From the NCBI GenBank assembly GCA_965237855.1, contig CBDEGK010000005.1, positions 186,001 through 250,000 of the forward strand: a stretch of 64,000 nt of DNA. Direction: 5' to 3'. The notes beneath the pieces were generated by a model. The model saw nothing but the letters and a program-made list of their open reading frames with translations. It was not told the DNA's origin and did no database searches. Within the stretch, counting starts at the first letter, position 1; every line of letters begins with the position of its first letter. The position numbers and the translations under genes were made by a program. Source of the stretch: CBDEGK01 sp965237855. GTDB taxonomy: Bacteria > Pseudomonadota > Gammaproteobacteria > Pseudomonadales > Halieaceae. This document shows positions 31,418-40,979 of the stretch, piece after piece.

Positions 31418-33229
31418 TCAGTCTTTCAAAATCATATCCGAGAAGTCCTGCATCAACATAGTGGGAACGTCATCGGGATATATCGGCCTCGAAAAATAAA
31501 AACCCTGCAGTAAATCGCAATTCCTGGCAGCCAGGTACTTGGCTTGTTCCTCGGTTTCTACCCCCTCGGCAACAACTTGCAGTTCCAGGGTTTTAGAGAG
31601 CGCCAGTATGGCGTCGACAATGGCTTCTCCATCGGCGCTGGCGAGATCAGCCACAAAGCTCTGGTCTATTTTCAGGGTATCGATGGGGAACCGTTTGAGA
31701 TAGTTCAGCGAGGAATAGCCGGTGCCGAAGTCATCTATCGCCAGTGCCAGGCCCAGGGCTTTCAATTCCTTGAGTTTGGCGATATTGGTTTCAGCGTCGG
31801 TCATAACGGCCGACTCAGTTAACTCCAGTTCCAGTCGGTCCGGAGCCAAGCCTGAATCCTTGAGGAAATTTTCAACACCCTCAGACAAGTTGGCCTGATT
31901 AAACTGCAGTGGCGAGAGGTTTATGCACACGCGAAAGTCACCCAGGTCTTTTTTGTCCCAGAAGGCACAGTGCCGAGCAGCCTCGGCCAGGATCCAATCA
32001 CCCAGTTCAATGATCAGCCCAGTACTTTCGGCAACGGGAATGAAATCACCCGGTGAGACCATGCCGCGCTTTGGGTGCTTCCAGCGTACCAGGGCTTCCA
32101 TGCAGATCACGCGACCGCTGTAGACCTCGACCTGTGGTTGGTAGCGCAGTTCAAGTTGGTTGGACGATATGGCTTCGCGCAGCTCTTCTTCTAGCTTTAG
32201 ATGTTCCACCGCCCGCGCATTCATCTTCTCGTTGTAGAAACGATAACAGGCACGACCTTCCGCCTTGGCAGCGTACATAGCCGTGTCGGCGTTGCGCACC
32301 AGTGTATCGGGGTCGGCGCCATCGTCTGGAAAAAGAGCAATGCCAATGCTGGGGGTTACCACGGGATTGTGCGATTGCAGGGCAATCGGCTGTGACAAGC
32401 GATTGAGGATCCGCTTGGCGACCGCTTCGATATCGCCAGTTGATTCGATGTCGGACAACACCACGGTAAACTCATCGCCGCCCAGGCGGGCAATTTCGGT
32501 TGAGCCATCGTGCTCGCTGTTTTCGTCCGCGGGGGCCATATAGCTGATGGCATCATCTTCACGCAGTTCCAGTGTTAGTCGTCGGGCAATTTCGACCAGC
32601 AGTTTATCGCCGCGGCCGTGGCCAATGGAGTCGTTGATAGGCTTGAAGTTATCGAGGTCAATGAACAGCAACGCCGCATGAATATTGCGCCGTTGGCTGC
32701 GCTTAATAATGCGCTTGAGCTGCTCGGTGAAGCTGCGCCGGTTAGGCAGACTGGTCAACGGGTCGAAGTAGGCCAGGTATCGCAGCCGGTCTTCCTGTCG
32801 TTTGAGCGAGTTGAAGGCATTGCTGGCGCGCAACATATATTGCACGTCACGGCCCAGCAGCGACCAGTTGACGGGCTTGGTCTTGTACTGGGTGGCGCCC
32901 GCCTTAAAACCTTTGTCGATGGACTCCCGGTCGTCGGAGCCGGTGACAATCATGATGGGTGTCGCCACGCCCTGTGGCATGTCGCGGATGCGCCGGCAGA
33001 CTTCCAGGCCGTCCATTCCGGGCATCTCCACGTCCAGGAAAAGCAGGTCTGGCCGCTCCTGTATAAACTGCTCAATGGTTTCTTCGCCAGAAGCGGCCTC
33101 AATCACCAACATATTCTCCGCCTCCAGACATTGCCTGGTCAGCATTCGAACGTTGGGATCATCGTCGCAGACGAGAATTTTTGGGCTGTCAGGGATCTCG
33201 GTTGGGGCGGCCATTACGTGATTCAGCAT
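31418..33229 (-). CDS. Response regulator with GGDEF and EAL domains (cyclic-di-GMP turnover)
   Basis: 603 residues: an N-terminal receiver (KILVCDDDPNVR, phosphoacceptor Asp66 in LLFLDVEMPGMDG), a GGDEF domain with intact RLGGDEF (residues 250-254), and an EAL domain with MEALVRW (378-380) and DDFGTGYSSLNYL. Both the cyclase and phosphodiesterase motifs look catalytic, so net activity cannot be predicted. It ends four bases from the end of the hybrid kinase gene (convergent), making it a plausible target of that phosphorelay. The start may be at Met1 or Met6 (MAAPTEI). Confidence 0.93.
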   Translation of the reverse strand: MLNHVMAAPTEIPDSPKILVCDDDPNVRMLTRQCLEAENMLVIEAASGEETIEQFIQERPDLLFLDVEMPGMDGLEVCRRIRDMPQGVATPIMIVTGSDDRESIDKGFKAGATQYKTKPVNWSLLGRDVQYMLRASNAFNSLKRQEDRLRYLAYFDPLTSLPNRRSFTEQLKRIIKRSQRRNIHAALLFIDLDNFKPINDSIGHGRGDKLLVEIARRLTLELREDDAISYMAPADENSEHDGSTEIARLGGDEFTVVLSDIESTGDIEAVAKRILNRLSQPIALQSHNPVVTPSIGIALFPDDGADPDTLVRNADTAMYAAKAEGRACYRFYNEKMNARAVEHLKLEEELREAISSNQLELRYQPQVEVYSGRVICMEALVRWKHPKRGMVSPGDFIPVAESTGLIIELGDWILAEAARHCAFWDKKDLGDFRVCINLSPLQFNQANLSEGVENFLKDSGLAPDRLELELTESAVMTDAETNIAKLKELKALGLALAIDDFGTGYSSLNYLKRFPIDTLKIDQSFVADLASADGEAIVDAILALSKTLELQVVAEGVETEEQAKYLAARNCDLLQGFYFSRPIYPDDVPTMLMQDFSDMILKD

Positions 33230-33281
33230 AAGCTCTTATAATGGCGCCAAGGCTAACATTTGCAGTACTTTTAGAACAGGG

Positions 33282-34536
33282 GTGAACGGGGTTTGGATGA
33301 TCTTCAGCAGTAGGGCGTTATGGCGCCTGTTTGTGCCGACATCACTTCTTGTCGCGGCCCTCTATATACGTCCCTACGTGGCCCAGTTGAGCCAGGAACA
33401 GCAGACGCTTCTCTATTACACCCCGTGGTTCCTGGGCTCTATCAGCATAGCCCTGGCTATCCAGTTCAATCGCAGTCGCCTGCTTTTGTTGTCGGCACTC
33501 ACACTGGCGTCGTATTTTCTCGTACAGAACCAGTTGCAGTCCTCCCTCAGCAACGCGGACACACAGTATTTCTACCTGGCTTTTGCCATGGCTCTGCCCC
33601 TGGCCGCGCTGTGGCTGCTCATGGTGCCGGAGCGGGGCCTGAGAAATGGTTTCGGTGTGTCCTACATGCTGGCGGTACTGGGTTTGCTTGGCCTGGCCTG
33701 GTTTTTGGCCGTGTTGCTGACCGAGCAGCCACCGGTATCACTGACCTGGGCGAAATGGCTGCAGTTGTGGCCCAGCGAAGAACTGGTGCTGCCTCGACTG
33801 CTACAGCTGGGCTCTCTGGTGGTTGCTGTCTTTGGCGTACTCATGCTGTGCCTGCGCAATAGTGAAACCGAGGCTGCGCTGGTGATTGCACTGCTGGCGT
33901 TCACCGGGCTGTTGGCATTCTTTTACCTGCCGAGGTTATCTCTGGTGCTGTATCCAGCTCTTTGCCTGGGGCAAGTGCTCAGTGCCTTGCGCAGTTCGCA
34001 TGAAATGGCCTACCGCGATGAACTGACCGGCTTACTGGGGCGCCGGGCTCTCAACGAGCGTTTGCAGGGGCTGGGCCGTCGCTATGCCATTGCCATGCTG
34101 GATATTGACCATTTCAAGAAGTTTAACGATAGCTATGGTCACGATGTGGGTGATGAAGTACTCAGACTGGTTGCCACGCGAATTTCGAGCGTCGGGGGGG
34201 GGGGGTGGTACCGCCTATCGTTATGGCGGCGAAGAGTTCTGCGTGGTATTTCCGCGCAAGAACATGGACGAGTGCGTAGAGGCGCTGGAGCGGGTCAGGG
34301 TCAATATTGGCGACTACAGAATGTCCTTGCGTGACCACAGCCAGCGCCCACAAAAAACCAGCGAAGGCGCACGCCAACGGGTCGGCAAGGGCAACCCCAA
34401 AACGGTGAGCGTGACTATCAGCCTGGGCCTGGCTGAGCGCGATGAAGAACATACCAGCTCAGAAGAGGTCATTAAGCAGGCAGACAAAAAGTTGTATAAG
34501 GCCAAACAGGCGGGCCGCAATCAGTTGAGTTACTGA
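33282..34536 (+). pseudogene. Membrane diguanylate cyclase interrupted by a frameshift at a run of 12 G
   Basis: The first frame (start GTG at 33282 or ATG at 33297) encodes about six hydrophobic segments (residues 5-230) and the beginning of a GGDEF domain (MAYRDELTGLLGRRAL, AMLDIDHFKKFNDSYGHDVGDEVL). At 34194-34205 there are 12 consecutive G; after it the reading continues only in the next frame with TAYRYGGEEFCVVFP and the rest of the domain to 34536. With 11 G the frame would be continuous and give about 417 residues with an intact GGEEF active site. The break is either a sequencing error, a real inactivation, or a phase-variable switch. It ends one base from the convergent 34537 gene. 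Confidence 0.85.
34194..34205 (+). repeat. Homopolymer run G12 inside the diguanylate cyclase gene
   Basis: Twelve G in a row within the GGDEF domain coding region, just before the codons for YRYGGEEF. Eleven G restores a single reading frame. Long G runs are prone to slippage during replication and to errors in sequencing. Confidence 0.95.
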
Positions 34537-36267
34537 CTAACCCTTGATGGGGCTAATGTTGGAGTCATCGCTGCTGCTCTTGTCCTTGACGGCCTGTTCC
34601 TTGATAAAGCGAGGAATCTGTTGCAGGGGTATGGCCGGGCTGTAGTAATAGCCCTGTACCTGCTGGCAGTGTATGTCGCGCAGAAATTGAATCTGGTCTT
34701 GTCCCTCGGCGCCCTCTGCGATCACATCGAGATCCATGCGCCGCGCCATATCCACGATCATCATGCACACCGCTTCCTGGTGCTTGTTGCCGGGCACGTC
34801 GATGACGAAGCTGCGGTCAATTTTCAGTGCAGAGATAGGCAATTCAGTCATGTGGGAAAGCTGTGAGAAGCCGGTGCCAAAGTCATCCAGCGAAAACTGG
34901 TGGCCGAGAAAGCGCAGTTCATCCATGCGGGCCCTGGTCTCTTCCGGGCAGTTCAACACCGTGCTCTCGGTCAGTTCGAATTCCAGCCGTCGCGGATCGA
35001 TACCGGAGTTTTGAACAATCTCTTTCACGACCTCGACAAAGCGATCATCCTGGAACTGTGAGAAGGACACATTAACGGCCACATCAATATCACTCAGCCC
35101 CTGTGATTCCAGCCAATTCAGGGCCTCGCAGGCGCTTTCGATAGAGCGGTGGCCCAGTGATTTCATCAGGCCCATGTTTTCGCAAAGGGGCAGGAACTCG
35201 TCTGGACGAATCATGCCTTTATCCGGGTGAATCCAGCGGATAAGCGCTTCCAGACCAACTACCTTCTCTGATTCCAGATTGATACGCGGTTGGTAGTACA
35301 GCTCAAACTGGTCATTGCGCACCGCCTGGCGTAGATCCGCTGCCAGCGTTGTCGCGCCACCCGCATTGAATGTCAGTTGATCGCTGTAGCGGAAATACTT
35401 GTTGCCGGGAATTGATTTGGCTTGTTCCATCGCGCTGCGCGCGGCTTCCACCAGGTCCTCAAATGTATTGCCGTGTTCGGGGCAGATGGCAGCACCCACA
35501 GAGACTTCGATTGTAACCTGGTGCTCATTGAGACGCATGGGTTCAGACACCGCCTCCATCATCTTTCCCGCTACCATGTCGACGTTGTTTTCGCCGTTAA
35601 CGTCTTCCAGCACGATGGCAAACTCATCGCCGCCCAGTCGTGCCACGCTATCAGTGTTACGCTTCTTGCTCGACAACCGCCGTGCCAGCATTTTAATGGC
35701 CTGGTCACCCGCGCCTTCGCCGTACTGGTCGTTGATATTGGAGAAGCGGTCAATATTAATGTAGAGCAGAGCTGTGGCGAACTGGTAACGCTCGGAGCGG
35801 CTTATGGCCCGCTCAACGTGGGCGCGAAAGCCGGTACGATTCAGTACGCCGGTGAGGGCGTCCCGGTTGGACAGGTTCTGTATCTGTTCCTTGGCTTGTC
35901 CCAATTCAATGGTGTAGTCGAGAATTCGATGCAACAAGTCGTCCTGGATATTGCCGCGCACGAGGTAGTCCGTGGCGCCAAAGTCGCGTAGACGCTTGAT
36001 CGTGGCATCGCTGGTTTCAGACAGTAGAACGATGATCGGTACAGTGGCTTTGTTCTTCTGCGCCAGTCTCAGCAGGTAGTCAGTCTCTGGCGCCAGTGCC
36101 AGTATCACCGCATCGTTACTGCGATCCATCAGGGCATCAATGGGTCGATCGAGAGTGGTAGCGCTGCTGATGTTAAAGCGCTGTGGAGCGGCGCGCTGGA
36201 GAGAAGAAGTCAGGACCAGGTGATCGGCCTTGTCTTCCGAAATGATCAAAATATTCTTCAGGCCCAC
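34537..36267 (-). CDS. GGDEF-EAL protein with degenerate receiver domain
   Basis: 576 residues. The N-terminal 120 residues look like a receiver (NILIISEDKADHLVL, PIIVLLSETSD, GATDYLVRG) but the phosphoacceptor Asp is replaced by Ala57 in DAVILALAPETD, so phosphorylation control is unlikely. The GGDEF domain keeps RLGGDEF (212-216) and the EAL domain keeps LEALIRW (340-342), DDFGTGFSQL and AEGAE. It may respond by protein interaction rather than phosphorylation. It is convergent with the diguanylate cyclase gene with no gap. The 283 bases upstream (36268-36550) are AT-rich in part and hold no gene; they carry the promoters of this gene and of the next operon. Confidence 0.92.
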   Translation of the reverse strand: MGLKNILIISEDKADHLVLTSSLQRAAPQRFNISSATTLDRPIDALMDRSNDAVILALAPETDYLLRLAQKNKATVPIIVLLSETSDATIKRLRDFGATDYLVRGNIQDDLLHRILDYTIELGQAKEQIQNLSNRDALTGVLNRTGFRAHVERAISRSERYQFATALLYINIDRFSNINDQYGEGAGDQAIKMLARRLSSKKRNTDSVARLGGDEFAIVLEDVNGENNVDMVAGKMMEAVSEPMRLNEHQVTIEVSVGAAICPEHGNTFEDLVEAARSAMEQAKSIPGNKYFRYSDQLTFNAGGATTLAADLRQAVRNDQFELYYQPRINLESEKVVGLEALIRWIHPDKGMIRPDEFLPLCENMGLMKSLGHRSIESACEALNWLESQGLSDIDVAVNVSFSQFQDDRFVEVVKEIVQNSGIDPRRLEFELTESTVLNCPEETRARMDELRFLGHQFSLDDFGTGFSQLSHMTELPISALKIDRSFVIDVPGNKHQEAVCMMIVDMARRMDLDVIAEGAEGQDQIQFLRDIHCQQVQGYYYSPAIPLQQIPRFIKEQAVKDKSSSDDSNISPIKG

Positions 36268-36550
36268 GTGTGTCCCTAGTTGCCTAATGGTTGTTCGTCG
36301 ATATCAGTGTTTATAGCCATTGGCGCCCCCTATGGCACCAAACCGCTTTTCTGAAATCACTTTAATTCTTTTAATTACAGCTAGTTATACGGAATTACTA
36401 AGTGTATTTCTAGTGAAAGTTAATCTTTTTTGGCGGTTGTTCGATTATCGCGGCCGTTTCTGCAAGAAATCTTGACCTATGCTGTTATTGTCGGGATTGC
36501 CTGACTGGCTATGCTGGACACCTCAATAAAACCACTCGGACATAAGAAGT

Positions 36551-37360
36551 ATGAGCGAAGCAATCCTGATGGATGTGCAAGACGGTGTCGCCGTCATCAC
36601 CTTCAATCAACCCGACTCCCTGAATACCTTTACCGCGCCGATGATGGACGGACTAGGTGATGCCTACCGACAATGTGACGCCGATGATGATATTCGCGTG
36701 GTGGTGGTAACCGGCTCTGGTAAAGCGTTCTGCGCCGGCGCAGACCTGAGCGGTGGCGGTGAATCCTTCGACGGCAATCAAATTGATATGGAATTCAGCT
36801 CCTGCCCCCTCAGCTTCCAGGCCTGGGATGTGCGTAAGCCGGTGATTGCCGCCTGTAACGGCCACGCGGTAGGCGTTGGCCTGGGCATTGCCCTGCAGGC
36901 AGATCTACGCATATTTGCCGCCGAGGGCAAGTACGGGTTTCTGCAGAATCGCCGCGGCGTGGTGGCAGACTTTGCTGCGGCCCACGTTTTGCCGCGGGTG
37001 GTCGGTATGGAGCGAGCTTTTGAGCTGCTGGTGCGGGCCAATCGGCTGACCGGCAAGGAGGCTGGCGATTGGGGCCTGGCCAGTCGCGTGGTACCGGCCG
37101 ATCAGGTACTGGAGACGGCGATGGAGATTGCCACCGACATGGCCGTGAATTGCTCGCCGCTGGTGATGGGCTTGCACAAGAAGATGTTGTGGCAATCTCA
37201 GGATCTGTCCCTGTCCCAGTTGATCGAGCTGGAGACAAAAACCCTGCATCACAGTATGCGCCTGCCCGACGCGGTAGAGGGTGGCCTGGCTTATTTCGAG
37301 AAGCGCGCCCCGCAATGGAAAACCAGTGTCAGTAAAGACTGGCCGGACTACCTGGACTAA
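36551..37360 (+). CDS. Enoyl-CoA hydratase/isomerase family protein
   Basis: 269-residue crotonase with the oxyanion-hole segments FCAGADLSGGGESFDG and CNGHAVGVGLGIALQADLR. The catalytic-site region reads YGFLQNRRGVVADFAAAHVLPR, with an Asp rather than the usual Glu, so the exact reaction is uncertain. It begins an operon with a luciferase-like gene (15-base gap) and a DUF3604 lipoprotein. This group of crotonases is common in bacteria degrading steroids or terpenoids, but the substrate is unknown. Confidence 0.88.
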   Translation: MSEAILMDVQDGVAVITFNQPDSLNTFTAPMMDGLGDAYRQCDADDDIRVVVVTGSGKAFCAGADLSGGGESFDGNQIDMEFSSCPLSFQAWDVRKPVIAACNGHAVGVGLGIALQADLRIFAAEGKYGFLQNRRGVVADFAAAHVLPRVVGMERAFELLVRANRLTGKEAGDWGLASRVVPADQVLETAMEIATDMAVNCSPLVMGLHKKMLWQSQDLSLSQLIELETKTLHHSMRLPDAVEGGLAYFEKRAPQWKTSVSKDWPDYLD

Positions 37361-37375
37361 AAGGACGTTATTGGC

Positions 37376-38392
37376 ATGTTGAAAATTGATAGCTCGCTCA
37401 TGTTTGACCCGGTCAAAATCAGCGAGATGGCGGGAAAAATGGAAGACGCCGGTTATGATGGCGCCTACACCTTTGAGGGGCAGAACGATCCCTTCATCTC
37501 TCTCGCCGCCGCGGCGCTGAACACCCAGCGCATGGACCTGATGACCTCAGTGGCGGTAGCTTTTGCCCGCAATCCCATGAGCCTGGCCTACCAGGCTAAC
37601 GACTTGCAAATGCTCAGCCAGGGGCGATTTATTCTTGGTCTCGGCACCCAGGTGAAAGCACATATTGAGCGACGTTTTAATATGCCCTGGTCCAAGCCCG
37701 CCGCGCGCATGCGTGAATTCGTGCAGGCGATTCGTGAAATATGGCGGTGCTGGGACAGCGGCGACAAGCTCAAGTTTGAAGGTGAGTTTTATCAACACAC
37801 ACTGATGTCACCGACGTTCTCGCCGGCTGGTAATCCGCACGGCATGCCCAAGATCTATATCGCTGGTGTTGGGCCCTTGATGACCCAGGTGGCAGCGGAG
37901 GTGGGTGATGGCTTGTTTGTGCATCCGTTTCACACGCCAGAGTCTTTGGCCAAGGTAACCATGCCCGCCGTTCAGAAGGGTCTGGCTGCAGCAGGCAAGA
38001 GTGACGGCGACTTTGATATCTCCGCGCAGGTGGTGACGGCAACGGGTTTGAACGAAGAGCAGCTGCAGGCGGCAATTTTTTCTGCGCGCAGCCAGATTGC
38101 TTTCTACGCCTCGACACCCGCCTATCTGCCAGTGTTGGAGGCCCATGGCTGGGAAGCCATGCAGCCGGAAGCCAACAAATTGTCCCGCGAGGGCAAGTGG
38201 ATGGAGATGGCCGAGCTGGTCGACGATGACATCCTCAATACCTTCGCCCTGGTGGGCGAGCCACTGGCGCTGGCGCGAGGTCTGGTTGAGCGTTTTGATG
38301 GCAAGGTCGAACGGGTCAGCCCGGTAATCTATTCGCCGGATACGGTGCTACTACAAACACTGGTTGAGACCATTCGAGGTGTTCAGCAATGA
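37376..38392 (+). CDS. Luciferase-like monooxygenase family oxidoreductase (TIGR03617-like)
   Basis: 338 residues of the luciferase-like TIM-barrel family: MEDAGYDGAYTFEGQNDPF, then the nucleotide/cofactor region LSQGRFILGLGTQVKAHIERRFNMPW and the C-terminal insertion. I place it in the TIGR03617-type group, annotated as F420-dependent from actinobacterial members. The real cofactor here (FMN or F420) is not visible. It sits between a crotonase and a DUF3604 gene, whose start overlaps its stop by four bases, so the three are translated together. Confidence 0.82.
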   Translation: MLKIDSSLMFDPVKISEMAGKMEDAGYDGAYTFEGQNDPFISLAAAALNTQRMDLMTSVAVAFARNPMSLAYQANDLQMLSQGRFILGLGTQVKAHIERRFNMPWSKPAARMREFVQAIREIWRCWDSGDKLKFEGEFYQHTLMSPTFSPAGNPHGMPKIYIAGVGPLMTQVAAEVGDGLFVHPFHTPESLAKVTMPAVQKGLAAAGKSDGDFDISAQVVTATGLNEEQLQAAIFSARSQIAFYASTPAYLPVLEAHGWEAMQPEANKLSREGKWMEMAELVDDDILNTFALVGEPLALARGLVERFDGKVERVSPVIYSPDTVLLQTLVETIRGVQQ

Positions 38393-40383
38393 AACAAACC
38401 TGGTTGGAGGTATCTGCCGCATGGATACTGAGTGCGCTGTTGGCTGGCTGCGGTATTGAGCCGCCGCCGGAGACGGTGTTTGCAGTGGAGGATTTTCGCG
38501 CGGACAAACACAAGGTCGAACGAGTTCGCTGTAATCAATACAGCGACAACCGTAGTGCTTACTTTGGTGATCTGCACGTGCACACGGGCGTCTCCAGCGA
38601 CGCCTATGCCTTCGATGTTCGGGTCGACCCAGAGGGCGCCTATCGCTACGCCTTCGGTGGCACCGTTAATTTGCCACTGGGAGAAGACCTGGCGGCCCGG
38701 GAGGTGCGTATTGATCGGCCGCTGGATTTTGCCGGTGTGACAGATCACGCCGAGTTTCTCGGTGAGGGAGAAGTGTGCTTCAACCCGCAATCAGAGGGTT
38801 ATGACACCCGTTTCTGCGCGGCGGTTCGCTCGGGAGAAGGGCGCGCGCCTGAATTACTGATGCGCATCATGTTGCCGTGGCAGACCCGCGATGCCGCTAC
38901 CTGTGGTGAGGACGGTGAACGCTGTGCGGTAGAGGCGGAATCACTCTGGCGGCAAAATATCGCAGCGGCGGAAAGGTGGAATGACGCCAGTGCGGAGTGC
39001 GAGCGCACGGCCTTTGTGGCGTACGAGTACAGCTCTGTACGGTTGGGGTCCAACTTGCACCGCAATGTTATTTTCCGCAACGCTGTCGTCCCAAGGAGGC
39101 CCATTTCCTACCTCGACGCTATTCGTGAGTGGGATCTGTGGCGAATCCTAAAAGAACAGTGCCTGGAAGGCAGCGCACAGTGTGATGTGTTGGCTATTCC
39201 TCACAACTCCAATATCAGTAATGGCCGTATGTTCAGCGTGGATTATCCCGGTGCAGAGACCAGGCAAGAGCAAGCGGCACGGGCCCGCTTGCGCATGGAG
39301 ATAGAGCCCATCATCGAAATTATGCAGCACAAGGGAGACTCTGAGTGCCGCAATGGATTGGACGGCGTACTGGGTGGAACCGATGAACTCTGTGAATTTG
39401 AAAAATTCGCGAAATTCGCGGCCTTAGGCATTACTGGAACCACCGAACCGGATATGTGTTATGAGGGAACCTGGGCGGACTGGAAGCCCAACCTGGGGCC
39501 GAGCTGCCGCAGTCGTAACAGTTATGTTCGCTACGCGCTTGCCGAAGGTCTCAAGGAGGAGGAGAGAATCGGGGTAAACCCGTTCAAGTTCGGCATTACC
39601 GCCAGCACCGATACTCACAATGGGCTGGCGGGTGGCGTACAGGAGAAAAATTTTCCCGGCCACCTCGGCAACAGCGATTCAGTGACGGCTAACCGGGTGC
39701 AGTTCAACCGGGAATTTGCCGGGAATGCCAGCAACAACCCCGGTGGTTTGATCGGTGTTTGGGCGGAAGAAAATTCTCGCGATTCAATTTTTGATGCCAT
39801 GCGACGCAAGGAGGTGTTTGGGACCAGTGGGCCGCGGATTAAGCCGCGCTTCTTTGGTGGCTGGGAGTTGTCGCAAGACCTGTGTGGCAATCCTCAAATG
39901 ATTGATCAGGCCTACGCACAGGGTGTGCCGATGGGCTCGGACCTGCCCACCAAAACGGGAGATGCGCCGCAATTCCTGGTGGCGGCCAACGCCGATGTCG
40001 GCAATGCAGAGTTTCCCGGCAATCCCCTGCAACGTCTGCAGGTGATAAAAGGCTGGTCTGACGCCGAGGGCAATCTCCATCAACGTGTTTTTGACGTGGC
40101 GGGCGATCCCAACAACGGTGCCAGTGTGAACCCGGATACCTGTGCTCCCCAGGGTGAGGGCTTCGCCCAGTTGTGTCGTGTATGGCAGGACCCGGAATTC
40201 GACAATCAACAACGCGCCGTCTACTACTTACGGGCCGTAGAGAATCCGAGCTGTCGCTACACCGCCTGGCAGTGCCTGTCTCTACCAGAGAATGAGCGCC
40301 CCGCCGACTGTGCCACCCCCCTGTTTGATCCGGTTATCCAAGAAAGGGCGTGGAGTTCTCCGATTTGGTATACGCCTACGTAG
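38389..40383 (+). CDS. DUF3604 lipoprotein with PHP-like metal-binding motifs
   Basis: 664 residues. The N-terminus has a lipobox (LLAGC, Cys21), so the protein is exported and lipid-anchored. The body has the DUF3604 hallmarks: YFGDLHVHTGVSSDAYAFD (His63, His65), DFAGVTDHAEFLGEGE, and the later ITASTDTHNGLAGG, a metal-ligand pattern like that of PHP-type phosphoesterases. The biochemical role of DUF3604 is not known to me. It is translationally coupled to the luciferase-like gene, which suggests a shared catabolic role with an extracytoplasmic step. Its end overlaps the convergent nitroreductase-like gene by eight bases. Confidence 0.88.
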   Translation: MKQTWLEVSAAWILSALLAGCGIEPPPETVFAVEDFRADKHKVERVRCNQYSDNRSAYFGDLHVHTGVSSDAYAFDVRVDPEGAYRYAFGGTVNLPLGEDLAAREVRIDRPLDFAGVTDHAEFLGEGEVCFNPQSEGYDTRFCAAVRSGEGRAPELLMRIMLPWQTRDAATCGEDGERCAVEAESLWRQNIAAAERWNDASAECERTAFVAYEYSSVRLGSNLHRNVIFRNAVVPRRPISYLDAIREWDLWRILKEQCLEGSAQCDVLAIPHNSNISNGRMFSVDYPGAETRQEQAARARLRMEIEPIIEIMQHKGDSECRNGLDGVLGGTDELCEFEKFAKFAALGITGTTEPDMCYEGTWADWKPNLGPSCRSRNSYVRYALAEGLKEEERIGVNPFKFGITASTDTHNGLAGGVQEKNFPGHLGNSDSVTANRVQFNREFAGNASNNPGGLIGVWAEENSRDSIFDAMRRKEVFGTSGPRIKPRFFGGWELSQDLCGNPQMIDQAYAQGVPMGSDLPTKTGDAPQFLVAANADVGNAEFPGNPLQRLQVIKGWSDAEGNLHQRVFDVAGDPNNGASVNPDTCAPQGEGFAQLCRVWQDPEFDNQQRAVYYLRAVENPSCRYTAWQCLSLPENERPADCATPLFDPVIQERAWSSPIWYTPT

Positions 40384-40867
40384 CCACGCACTCAAACACC
40401 GGTATATTCCTATCTGTCCTGGCCTGGTACTCGTCAAAGTCCGGGTAGAGGGAGCACAGATGCGGCCACAGTGCTGCCTTCTCCTCGTCGCTGACGCGGC
40501 GAGCGATATAGGATTTCTCTGCGCCATCTACCATGATTTTGACCTCCGGGTGCGCGGTAATGTTGTAGTACCAGGCCGGCATCTTATCCATACCGCCCTG
40601 GGAGGCTGCCAACAGCTTGTGGTGGCCGTGGGGTAGATGAATCAGGGCGATCTGTCGCTTGGCGCCGGATTTAGCGCCGGTTGTGGTCACAATACACACG
40701 GGAAAGCCGCCAATAAACTTGTTCATCATGCGACCCTTGGTCAGCTTGTAAATCGCGACCTGGAAGCGGGTGACCAGCCGCAACATGAAACGGGCAAAAC
40801 CCATGCCTTTTTCTGGAAATGCATCCACTTCTCCCCGCTTTTTAGTGACGTAATCGTATTCAACCAT
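40376..40867 (-). CDS. Deazaflavin-type nitroreductase (Ddn / DUF385 family)
   Basis: 163 residues with the family core NKFIGGFPVCIVTTTGAKSGAKRQIALIHL followed by AWYYNITAHPEVKIMVDG. In mycobacteria such proteins (Ddn) use cofactor F420 to reduce quinones or nitro-compounds; in proteobacteria the cofactor and role are uncertain. It lies alone on the minus strand, overlapping the DUF3604 3' end, and is divergent from nadA with about 110 bases between starts. The family call is good; the activity is inferred. Confidence 0.85.
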   Translation of the reverse strand: MVEYDYVTKKRGEVDAFPEKGMGFARFMLRLVTRFQVAIYKLTKGRMMNKFIGGFPVCIVTTTGAKSGAKRQIALIHLPHGHHKLLAASQGGMDKMPAWYYNITAHPEVKIMVDGAEKSYIARRVSDEEKAALWPHLCSLYPDFDEYQARTDRNIPVFECVAT

Positions 40868-40979
40868 GGCTGTCGCTCCTCTGTGACTGCGTCACTCTAC
40901 CGGCAGTGGCTATCACTGTCATCTGGCGTCGCGGTTTGTGTTAAAATCGATGCCCGCAAAAATTAGTAGAACCGTTGTT

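Noticed and set aside
36472..36500. TTGACC as -35 of a sigma-70 promoter for the crotonase operon
   Set aside because: No -10 element lies at 16-18 bases; the promoter cannot be placed by eye.
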